NCBI GenBank assembly: GCA_027604685.1
Contig: JADHYX010000350.1
Coordinates: forward strand, 1 to 23,406
Origin: Lobulomyces angularis
Lineage: Eukaryota > Chytridiomycota > Chytridiomycetes > Lobulomycetales > Lobulomycetaceae
Length of the DNA: 23,406 nt
Direction of reading: 5' to 3'
Both the position numbers and the translations under genes were made by a program. How positions within the stretch are numbered: the stretch's first letter is position 1; each line of letters begins with the position of its first letter. Positions 1 to 10,410 of this stretch are shown in pieces. Under the pieces are notes generated by a model. It was given only the letters and a program-made list of their open reading frames with translations. It was not told the DNA's origin and searched no databases.

Positions 1-589
1 TCCTGTTGGTCTATCAAACTTTAAGTTGATTTCCAAGGAGTCCCACCTACAAAGGCCACATAGCAGATAATGTACATTTCCTGCAGACAATCCTGGAGAA
101 TGAAGCGAGTTAGGAGTGCTAGATGCTCTATCTGCCCAAGTTGGAGGAGAAGGTTCTTTTTCTGGATCAACTGAGAATATCACTGACAGCGTATTTAAAA
201 AGATCGGGCATTCAAAGCAGTTTTCTTGCATATCTATTTTTTTCTGCTTTGACTGAAGCAGTGGTTACTTCAAATAACAGTTTGGGCAATAATAGCACAC
301 AATTTTCTCTTACAGAATTAAGTTATAAGTTAAATTAATATTGTTAATGCGGCTACCCAGAACACAATTTCGGCATCTGATTCGAGTACAGTCATGGCAA
401 TAGTAAAGGTTAATTAACTCACTTAAGAGGTTTGAGCTTCTAGGATAATTTTGGTCTCTTCCAGTTTGATCTTTCAATGAATGAAGTAGATTAGAACAAT
501 CACACTACATCAATAATAAACAGGGTGCAGTAATTTATTGTTACCAGGTGAGTAACTGCAACGAAATTTGAATGAGAAATATCTACCAT
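1..589 (-). CDS. DCTN4: Dynactin subunit 4 (p62), 5' part, frame broken
   Basis: This is the N-terminal part of dynactin p62, a pointed-end subunit of the dynein activator dynactin. The gene runs off the left edge. Exon 1 is 589..545 (15 codons from ATG), exon 2 is 504..357 and exon 3 starts at 308; the introns are 40 and 48 nt. The Cys-rich signature is clear: LYYCHDCTRIRCRNC in exon 2, CYYCPNC across the next exon, then NCFECP and LLCGLCRWDSLEINL near the left edge. Exon 3 is not open throughout. One base is missing near 266-270 (a T run) and one A is extra near 220-224. Correcting the two restores a reading that follows the family order. Both lie in or next to short homopolymers, so assembly error is as likely as pseudogenisation. 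It is head to head with CSTF1. Family identity is confident; an intact product is not. Confidence 0.8.
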
Positions 590-759
590 GTACAAGTTCT
601 GAATATACGATTAATTTTCTACAAATCTAATCGATCTTACAAACATATTATTGGTTTTATCAACAGTGTATTTCAAAATTTGACTTTTTAGATTTTGAAT
701 TTTTATTCTCTCTAAATATCAATATTTTAATAATCGAAACTTTATCTGTTGTAAATAGC

Positions 760-2628
760 TGTTCAGAATGCTTAAGTTCTATAGATGGAACTCATAAATT
801 TTGCTATAATTGTGGAAATCCTTTTCTTCTGGGTGATGGTACTCTACTGTTAGATGGAACCATAAGTGAATGCTACATAAATTTAATTGTCGATCTACAA
901 AATACTGATCCAAAGCCAGAACCAGAATATGTAACCTGGTTTACTACACAACACAGGGAAGCTTGCAGAACTGCTGGTAAATTAATCTAACCTTTCAACT
1001 TTTTACTTTAATGTAAGAAATTTTTTACTAATAGATTAAAATAATTGTAGCATTTTCTCCAGATGGAAAATTTTTGGCTACTGGTTCAAAAGATTACTCC
1101 ATAAAAATACTTGATATCACAAAAATTAAAGAGTGCTTTTTAGAAAAAAACGACATTAAGCCAGTTTTAAAAACTATTTATGATCATCAGCAACCTGTCA
1201 ATCAAATCAAATTTCATCCAAATGGAATGGTGCTAGCAAGCTGTGCAGATGATCGGTTTATAAAATTTTTTGATCTGGTGAAACCTAGTTCTAAAAAAAC
1301 TTCAGATATTTTCAAGTATGTAATCTGAATTAAAATTATTTAACTGTTTGAAAGGATTCATACCCAGTTAAGTCTATTGACTTTCATCCTAGTGGAGATT
1401 TTTTAATTGCTGGTATGAGTTCCAAACCACTTAATTCTTTAATTTACCCTTTAAAGGCACAGAACATTCATCTGTAAGGATATATGACATACATTCTCTA
1501 CAGTGCTACATCCCTCCTCAACCTCTACCTAACGCGTTACAACAGGGCCACCAAGGTGGAATTAATTGTGTACAATACTCTCCATCTGGAGCGTTATTTG
1601 GTAATTTTATTGTATAATAAAATGAACTAATTGCAGTTGAATTTCTTCTAGCTACTGCCAGTGATGATGGAACGGTGAAAATCTGGGATGCAGTATTAGG
1701 CAGGTTCCAATGTACTATACAGAATGCTCATAGTGGAAGTTCTGTAACGAGTGTTGAATTTTCTAAGGTATGCTATATTTTCTTTGATCGTTAAACTATG
1801 TTGATGCTATTTTCAGAATTCCAGGTTGAATTGTAAAACTTTTATCATTCATTATGTTAAATTTAGTTATATTACATTCATCAAGCTATTCTCTGGCTAT
1901 TACCTAGCCAGGATAATAAATATTAATAGAATAGAACATAATGCTTTTAAATTTAACTAGCCTTATTAAAAGGTATATGAAAAACAATTATTAAATTTAA
2001 GAATATAACCACCTTTTAGTTAAACCATATCCATATGGTATTAGAAAAGCTTTAATAAGTTTCCTAAAATCCTTTATACTAATAGTCGGTTTTATATTAA
2101 GTATAAAAAGCATTCTAATTTATATGTTAATAAAAGTAATAATGTATATATTTTGCTATTATTCTCCAGGTATATCTTGTTTTCAATATAGTATCACTTC
2201 AGTAAAAAATTCCGAGGTATTTCGCTTTCCTTCTTACTAATTGAGCTTGGGGATTAAATAAACATTCGGACATGTGTTCAGGATAGTACTGGTAGACTAT
2301 ACGAGGTATCCTCCCAGGACTTAATTCAAACTTATGTTGGAACAGCTTCCACAAGAGAAAGAAACCTAAATATTACTATGTGTTTTAGCTATAATGAAGA
2401 TTATGTGTTTGGAAGTGACGATTCAGGTTTGGGGTGGTATGCTGGGATACAAGAACTGGCATTGTTTAAAAAAATTTACAGGTAGCTAATCTGAAGAATC
2501 TTATTGTTTTACAGATATTTTTAGCACATCAAAATGTTGTTGGATATGTTGTGGCTAGTCTAGTTGAAAATGCGATAATTAGTTGCAGTGAAGATAGCAG
2601 TGCTAGGTTTTGGATGGGTGAAAACTGA
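760..2628 (+). CDS. CSTF1: Cleavage stimulation factor subunit 1 (CstF-50), WD40 protein; 5' end unresolved
   Basis: CstF-50 is a WD40 subunit of the complex that binds the GU-rich element in pre-mRNA 3'-end cleavage. Exons I support are 760..976, 1051..1319, 1355..1412, 1457..1600, 1652..1767, 2282..2463 and 2515..2628. The linker YVTWFTTQHREACR precedes the first WD repeat, which reads FSPDGKFLATGSKDYSIKIL. Later repeats include SIDFHPSGDFLIAG, ATASDDGTVKIWD and VVCWDTRTG. The final one ends SARFWMGEN before TGA. LLLDGTI resembles the LLYDGYI of the usual dimerisation domain. Upstream in the same frame is a Cys4 zinc ribbon, and no ATG is found in that frame back to 634. Two problems remain: the join between 1767 and 2282, and a one-base break at about 2428-2435 (GGTTTGGGG) that separates SDDSG from VVCWDTRTG. 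Family call is secure; the exact model is not. Confidence 0.82.
1825..2281 (+). other. Unresolved intervening segment inside CSTF1
   Basis: An 8-nt exon at 1817..1824 (aattccag) would continue FSK as NSR. Joined to 2170, where gtatatcttg encodes YIL, it reproduces the expected FSKNSRYIL. That implies an intron of about 345 nt, far above the local norm. After YILFS the frame hits TAG, and I found no clean splice to the next certain exon at 2282. The interval holds two short perfect inverted repeats: CTGGCTA/TAGCCAG at 1893-1911 and ACCATAT/ATATGGT at 2024-2039. A short non-coding insertion in an ordinary intron would fit, but no element boundaries are visible. Confidence 0.35.
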
Positions 2629-3039
2629 GTACTACTATGATTCAAATATGTGTAAGGAACTCAATATTTAGAGTAGAGAGTAGATGGCAGTGTTTTAACG
2701 TTATCCACTATATAACATAGACTATTATTAGAAATAATATGATTTGACTTTTTTACTTCAGTTTCAAAAATTTATAAAAATGAATTAAAAAATAAGTTAT
2801 CCAATTAAAAATTCTTCCTAGAGATACAGAATATAAAATGGTTAAAAAAAAAATTATAGTTTATTGAGATTACCACTTCTTCTTTATCTTCCAGCATATC
2901 CCACTCAAAAATATTTTCGAAGTTTTCCACCTTTAATAAATATTAGTGCAAAGCAAAACTCAGAACTTTTTACCCGTCCTTGACCTTTAAACTATTTTTT
3001 TTTATATCTTCATTTATTTTTTTTGAATAATCAACATGA
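2629..3039. other. Intergenic, AT-rich; no gene seen
   Basis: There is no open frame with recognisable protein on either strand between the CSTF1 stop and the transposase remnant. The right half probably belongs to the decayed Tc1/mariner element, but I could not find a terminal inverted repeat. Confidence 0.5.
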
Positions 3040-3404
3040 ACCTTCTTACCTGATATTAAAGCTTCCAGAAAGAACTTTGGTGTGGATTTGGCGTTTATGC
3101 AATATAATGCCCCCTGTCATAAAGCAAATTTAATACACAATTTTTCACCCGAAACAATATTCCAACCCTTGACTGGCCACCACAGAGTCTGGATATGAAT
3201 CCAATAGAGAACCGATGGGCTATTTTGAAGGATAGACGACAACAAAAATTTAGAATTCCTAAGACCAAAAATGATCTTATTGGACAAGTCTTCCACATTT
3301 GGGAGGAAATCGATGAAAATTTGTTAAATAGTTAATCTGATAGTATAGAAAATAGAATAAAAGAAGTTATTAGATTAGGCTGGAAACCCACTAAGTATCA
3401 ATAG
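3040..3404 (+). pseudogene. Tc1/mariner transposase C-terminal remnant
   Basis: The segment encodes the C-terminal half of a Tc1/mariner DDE transposase. Two in-phase blocks are seen. The first includes KNFGVDLAFM and QYNAPCHKANL. After a one-base frame change near 3150-3160, the second reads TLDWPPQSLDMNPIENRWAI and runs to IRLGWKPTKYQ before TAG. In this family the QDNAPCH motif carries the second catalytic aspartate. Here that residue is tyrosine. The Glu of NPIEN, the third catalytic position, is kept. An in-frame TAA sits near 3333 and no N-terminal half is found. The copy is dead by three independent lesions. I could not define its ends. Confidence 0.85.
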
Positions 3405-3545
3405 ATGATCTGACAAAAATTTTGTGACATTTTGAGTATGTGTACAGTATATATACAATTAAATTAAAAATACAGAAATATCAAATAAAATAAAAAAAAA
3501 ATGGAATAAATACTATAAATATTACCAAAGTATCTAAATCAGAAA

Positions 3546-4566
3546 TTATGCTTGAGACGATTTAAATTCATTTGCAGTGGATTCACCAATTTTGATTTTT
3601 TTTAAACCAATTACTGCAGCATAAAGTATGCTGTCAGCAAAAGGGATGAACTGAGTAAAGCCTTGCAGAAATCTGGATATGTCAGTAGCACCAGCAGTCG
3701 CATCCAAAAGTCTGTTTACCATCCCACCAGACCACAACAAAACATATATAGCTGGAAAAATTAACATTTTGTTGACAGTTTTATTCACTTGACTTGACGT
3801 TTCGTGAGTAGATTCAAAGGATTTGATTTCTCTTTTTTCACTACCTTTCGAAGTAACTTCTCTTTTTAATTTGATAAATAGGCTGGTATATGTAACAATG
3901 ATGATTAGAAATATCAGCTAAAAAAAAAAGTTATTTCTGCAGGTTTATATTGATAATTACAATTCTAGGTCCATGTGTCAAAAAATAACGAGGATATAAA
4001 GCTTGTTCAGGGAACCAGCACCATGTTCCAGTCCATGCATACCCGGCAAAAAAGTAACCAACTAGTGCAGTAGAAAAGCTAACACCCCAAATTAATCCAA
4101 TTATCAAATAAATGTATTTATTGACAAGGTGAACAGCATTCTGTGCATTTGATCCACTCATAAGTATGTAAAAAGTTACTAACGCAATAGAAACTGTTGA
4201 GAAGTCGCCTGCCTGGACTAAAAAAATACCAAAAATAAATCGAAAGTAATTTTTAGTTCTTCTACCGCTCCACTGGCCAACGAAACCGTTTAGAGTGCAA
4301 ACATTGCCAATAAGAGGATACTTATTTATTATAATTGAAGCGGAAGATATCATATTGTTTGTCGAATTAATAAACCCAGCAAGTATCAAGCTTAAAACTA
4401 ACTTTTCCCTTGCTAAAAACGAGTAACCTCTGAGTTTGCAGACCATTAGCAGGATTAAAGTGAAAAAAGTGAAAATAGAGCTGAGTGCTGCTCCTAAGAA
4501 AGTGAAATTCCATATCAATAATGTACTTTCTGAATTCATATGGATTGAAAATTTTTGATAATTCAA
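3546..4566 (-). CDS. cAMP-receptor-like (CAR family) seven-helix GPCR
   Basis: The gene model has three exons, 4566..4266, 4217..3961 and 3917..3546, totalling 930 nt or 309 residues. The introns are 48 and 43 nt. About seven hydrophobic segments can be read. The family cues are a Trp/Cys-containing extracellular stretch (TGTWCWF) before helix 5, a long basic cytosolic loop (SLFIKLKREVTSKGSEKRE), and the final helices beginning MLIFPAIYVLLWSGG. This is the architecture of Dictyostelium cAMP-receptor-like GPCRs, also found in early-diverging fungi. In that family the receptors signal through heterotrimeric G proteins; the ligand here is unknown. A second Met at residue 10 (4537-4539) is an alternative start. 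Intron 1 is a multiple of three with no stop, so its retention would add 16 residues. Family call is good; subfamily is uncertain. Confidence 0.75.
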
Positions 4567-5108
4567 AAGCGAACTACAAATTTATATAAATTTACAGCAA
4601 TTGTCCTCAATTAAAATTACAACAAGCCACCAAGCGAGGTGGCAAAAGATTCAAAAAATAAAAATGTACCTTTTATTTCATTTCATAAATTTATTCTATA
4701 TTTTTCATACACTCCTTCACGTGGCTTTTAATGAAGCTTTTATTTTAGTTAAATGTTCAACCACTGCTCTAACACCTAGGTTACTCAAAAAGTAAGGATC
4801 AAATAAATTAGAAGAGAAAATGCAGAATATACTATTGCAGACACTAAAATGAATTAAATAAACATTTAGTTTCTGATTTATTTATTAGTTTATGAAAATA
4901 CAAAATTTTTGATACGACCAATAGCTGCAGAATTTTTTATTATTAACAAAGAAAGTTTTCTAGGTAAATATAAATGCAGTGATTTAATTTTTTTTTTTTT
5001 TCAGAAAAATTGGACCTTACAATAAAAAAAATTATTTGGGTATGCTCTCTTTGTGGAAATGATATTCCAAGAATGTTTACAAAAAAGGAATTTGCCAAAT
5101 TTTTTTAG
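4565..5108 (+). other. Unrecognised open segments, possible spliced gene with CxxC motif
   Basis: Three plus-strand segments look protein-like and can be joined. Segment A, 4565..4791, is open and contains RWQKIQKIKMYLLFHF followed by a hydrophobic stretch; it ends at a GTAAGG donor (4792). Segment B, about 4872..4963, reads KFLIRPIAAEFFIINKESFL and ends at a GTAAAT donor. Segment C, 5005..5108, follows a long pyrimidine tract and CAG. It reads KKIIWVCSLCGNDIPRMF and ends at TAG. The B-C splice is convincing. The A-B join is not resolved. I do not recognise the product. The start of A overlaps the 5' end of the GPCR gene on the other strand. It may be a small unknown gene or an old transposon fragment. 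Confidence 0.3.
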
Positions 5109-5394
5109 TATATCATCTTTTATTAGCGTTGAATGATATCATTACTGTGATATTAAAAAAGATTCAGAGTATTTGAGAGTTACTTTCTATATTTTATATT
5201 TAAGTTTTTCCCATGCTTTTTTCTTAAAACAATAAAAAAATTCTGTTCATTTTTCAGTAAATTTTTTTTAATGTGCCAAAACTTATTATAACCCACCCTA
5301 TTGTTTGAATCCTTTAATGAAACTGAGAAAAATTTTTATAAAACAGTCAAGGTTTAAAAAATTGAAAAGACATTATGTTAAAAAAATTTTAAAA
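5109..5394. other. AT-rich intergenic segment, no gene seen
   Basis: Nothing coding is visible on either strand. The segment probably holds the 3' untranslated region of NAXE, which ends at 5395 on the minus strand. Confidence 0.5.
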
Positions 5395-6410
5395 TTAATT
5401 AGTTATTTCAACAATCTGTTCAGATCCATGATAACTCGGGGTGTTTAGTTCATATTTAACTTCTAATTCATTCGGAATAAACCTACCTCCAAGAAAATGT
5501 CGCCCTTTAAAGTTTTTCACTCCTAGCTTAGGGCAGGTCAAGGATATCAATAATGCTGGTACAAATAAGTTATCTGTATTTCCTAAACATGAAAGTTAGT
5601 AACCATAATGGTATAAAGAAACCCTTTTCCACATCGTATCCTGATGGTATATCTATGGAGGCTATTGGTATTTCGGTAAAATTTAAAAATTTAATAACTT
5701 TCCTAAAAGGGTCACGAATATCTCCTTTAATTATTAAAATACCTGTTAATACTTTTCTATGTAACTTTTTTTCTTATTACCTTTAAAGGAAAACCCAAAA
5801 ACAGCATCAATTACTACATCAAAATCTACACTGATATTGGATAAATCGTCTAAAATCAAAACCTTATGAGACTCACATTGCCTTAAAAGATGCTAAACAA
5901 AAACGAAATAAAATTATATAATAAAAAACTATATAAAAAAAAAATATAAAATAAAAGTAACTTTACATTGAAATTTTTATTAGGTTTTGGATAATGAATG
6001 TAGACTTTATTTCCAAAAATGGAAAGGTGACGAGCTGAAGCAGAGACAAAGAAATTAAATAGTTATAGTCTTTTGAGAAAATAATAATTTTCTTATGATC
6101 ATACCTGCGACCAAACCATCCCCACCGTTGTTTCCTGGTCCAACCTACCCATCAAATTAAATTAAAATTAAATAAAAGAAAACTTTTGAAGTGGGTACCA
6201 ATATTAAAACGTTTTTTTGCTTTTTAGTGAAAACTTTTTCAACTGCCATTGAGGAGGATAAACCTTATCAATTAAAATTCTTTTTTTAAAAAATTTTTGA
6301 GACATTTTTGTACCTGCTAACTCCATTAATTGAGATAAAGTATACTTATAAGTTTCTGACATTAATTCATTATCAATTTGAATCGCTTCTTGAGAATTTA
6401 AATATTTCAT
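5395..6410 (-). CDS. NAXE: NAD(P)HX epimerase
   Basis: NAXE (YjeF N-terminal domain family) epimerises the R and S forms of hydrated NAD(P)H so that a partner dehydratase can repair them. Seven exons (6410..6314, 6263..6199, 6144..6105, 6034..5967, 5892..5781, 5724..5623, 5582..5395) total 672 nt, or 223 residues, close to the family core length. Signatures are [18 protein letters not shown] at the start, [17 protein letters not shown], the nucleotide-binding loop [50 protein letters not shown], and LISLTCPKL with FLGGRFIP near the end. An upstream in-frame ATG at 6467 would add 19 mostly hydrophobic residues, which could be an organelle-targeting peptide. Introns 1 and 5 end in AAG. It lies 207 nt downstream of METTL1 on the same strand. 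Confidence 0.93.
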
Positions 6411-6617
6411 TGTTAACAAAACGTAGAGTGACCTTAAATTATCAAAAAAAATTTTTTCTAACACCAAAAAAAAAATATATGAGAATGAAATAAACCCATA
6501 AACAATTTATTTATGTAGGAGCTTTTATGAGAATGAGAATTTTTTATCTCTATTATTTGGAAAATCCTAAGACGTTTCTAAAACTATAAATACTACAAAT
6601 AAGATATTCTAAGTGGA

Positions 6618-7830
<1,213 letters not shown>

Positions 7831-8047
7831 TTCCCATTTTTGATTTTTTGATTAATATCTCTAAGAAAAGTTATGGGGTTAAAATAAGTACTAAAAGAGG
7901 AATTTATATAATTGAGTTCTTGTTTTATGTATTCACCTTCAAATTTTTAAAAAGAAAAAAAAAAAAAAACTTAAACAAAAACCTATACCAAAAAATAAAG
8001 AAGATTTTGTTTACTTATTTATTTTTTTTATATATAATCTGTTAAAT

Positions 8048-10171
8048 ATGGCCCTCGGAGTAGATATGCGATGGGTTGTTTTATTTTTAAGCTGTTTATT
8101 AATGTTTGGAAATTTCTTTGCCTACGATTTACCAGGTATGGAACATCTTATAATGTTAATTATTTATGTTTTCTTTTACTTCAAATTTCAGCTGCTTTAG
8201 TAATTGATATTAAATGTTTCTCAGTTTTTTTAAAAAAATTTAGAATGTCCCACTACAAGAATACTTTGGTGATGAAGACTCAATATATCAAAATGAATTG
8301 GCCACCTTATATTCGATTTATTCATTACCAAATATATTCTTGTATGATTAAAATAAAAACATTGAAAATATTTACCAGGAAAACACTTTAAAGACCTTTG
8401 TTAGGTGGTTGGCTTATTGATCGCTTTGGATCAGGAAAGTTGACAGTATTTCTGTCATTTTTTCAGTTATTTGGTCAAACTATTTTTTCATTTGGAACTA
8501 CAATAAAGTCTTGGAACACTATGTATCTTGGTAGAGCTGTTTTTGGATTTGGCGGAGAGTCGTTATTTGTTGCTGTACTAATTAAATTAAATTTGTATAC
8601 AAAACTAAGTTTTTTCTTAGCAAACTAGGATGACTACTGATTGGTTTAAAGGAAAGGAATTAGCATTTGCGTTGGGCGTGAATTTAGCAATGGCACGAAT
8701 GGGCAGTGTCGGAAATGGTAATTTTTAAAGAAAAAAAAAATTAATTTGGTAATGTTACAGACTTCATATCGCCGTTGATTGGGCTTAATTATGGTATCCC
8801 AGAAGCAATGTGGTATGTAACAGCTTATAGTTAAATCGCTGAAAGATTAATAGAATATTTTAGGTTTGGGTTTTTAACATGTTTAATGAGTTTTTTGTGT
8901 GCAGTGGCACTTAATGTTATTGATAGAAACCATGATTCTGTGACTGGATTAAAAAAGGATAGATACGAATTTATTAATATGGAGGGATCTGGAACGAATG
9001 AACTGGGAGATCAAGAAGAAATTAACTTTTTTGAAGAACTTGAAGAATTTGATAATTCCTTTACTCAAAATACAAAAAAAGATGATAGAATCAATCTAAA
9101 TTCAATTTTTAATTTTCCCGTTGCCTTCTGGTTGTTATGTTTTATCATGGTATTCTCTATATTTTTTTAAATAAATTTAATTAAAATTCGTAAGATTTTA
9201 ATGTATGCGACAGTTATACCTTTCAAGTATGTAAAGCAAATTTATTTATTCTTTTTATATGTTTCAAATAAGCACAATTCATTCAGCATTTCTTCAGACC
9301 AAATGGTACAAAGGAGACCCGCAAACTGCCTCCCAAAGTATAATAACTTTATTAAAAAATTCAAAAATTTATATTTTGCAGTAATGGCAGTACCAGATAC
9401 GATATCGGCTGTTCTGGTTCCATTTGTAGGAACATTTGTGGATAAATTTGTACTAATTTTTAAGATTGTTATTAATATCCTTTTTTTAAAAGGGCCACCG
9501 AAATAAAGTATTGATATTGTGTGGAGTCATAATGGGTGTTGTACATTATATATTGGGGACAGCTACAATTGAAAGTTTATCGACTCCTGTTCCCTGTTTA
9601 GGTAAAATAGTCTATTTTGTAAGTATTTATTAATAATTTAAAAGTTATGTTAGGATTCGCCTATTGTCTGCTATTAACATTTTGGCCATGGTAAAAATTA
9701 TATTTTTTTTCTGAGTAACTAATTATTTTTTAAGTATTTCATTAGTGGTTCAAGAAGATACTCTTGCTACAGCGTTAGGTAAAAAAAAATTGCAATGTTC
9801 CTTATGAATGATAATTTGTAGGCATTGCCACAGCAACTTCCAATGCATCATGGACAATTTTTCCCATTATCGGTAATGTTCCTTCTTTAAAGATAATTAA
9901 TGTTACTAAATTTAAAAACCTTATTTTTATAGTGGCATCGCTTATAACTAGAGATCCAACTTACTACTTGGTAGAAATGTTTTTTGTAGGATGTTGTGTT
10001 CTGGGAATAATTTGCTGCCTAATACTTTATTACGTAGATAAAAAATATCATGATGGTATCTTGGAGTTGCCAGAATTAAAAACTTTGAAAAAAAGAAGAA
10101 GTAGCTCTGTGTTTATTAATAGTTCAGTTTTAAGTTCTCCAATAACCATTCATGGACCCAGGTTTACCTAA
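8048..10171 (+). CDS. MFSD1: MFSD1-like major facilitator superfamily transporter
   Basis: Fifteen exons total 1455 nt, or 484 residues, close to MFSD1. In animals MFSD1 is a lysosomal dipeptide uniporter; the substrate here is inferred only. Signatures include RWVVLFLSCLLMFGNFFAYD in helix 1, LATLYSIYSLPNIFLPLLGG, the loop WLIDRFGSGKL, FGFGGESLFVA, TTDWFKGKELAFALGVNLA, a long acidic central loop (about residues 200-250), VIPFNTIHSAFLQTKWYKGD, and MAVPDTISAVLVPFVGTFVD. The C-terminal tail is basic and Ser-rich (KTLKKRRSSSVF). Exon 2 is only 8 nt (8192..8199) and exon 8 is 32 nt. Five of 14 introns end in AAG. The last exon is 9933..10171. WDR82 follows 239 nt downstream on the same strand. 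Confidence 0.9.
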
Positions 10172-10410
10172 CATAAAAACCATTTTTGCAATATAATCGA
10201 TCCAAGAAAATAAAAAAATTTATAGAATATAACTAAAAAATTCTTGTATATTCAAACTTTAATTTAAATGAGAAAAAAAAAATCAACTTATGTAACTATT
10301 ATCCGCTTCTATTTTCTTTTATCCATTCCTTAGTTTAAAGATTAATATAAAATTAAAAAAAAAAAAAAATTTTGAATTTTGAGAGGTGTAAAAAAAGAAT
10401 AAAAATAATT

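Noticed and set aside
123..338. 71-codon plus-strand frame
   Set aside because: It is antisense to DCTN4, where Cys-rich p62 motifs are seen.
2464..2514. In-frame TAA in CSTF1 suggesting a reassigned stop codon
   Set aside because: The TAA lies in an intron starting GTTTAA and ending TTACAG; TAA, TAG and TGA all end other genes here.
3095..3298. 67-codon minus-strand frame
   Set aside because: It is antisense to the Tc1/mariner transposase remnant, whose plus-strand motifs are clear.
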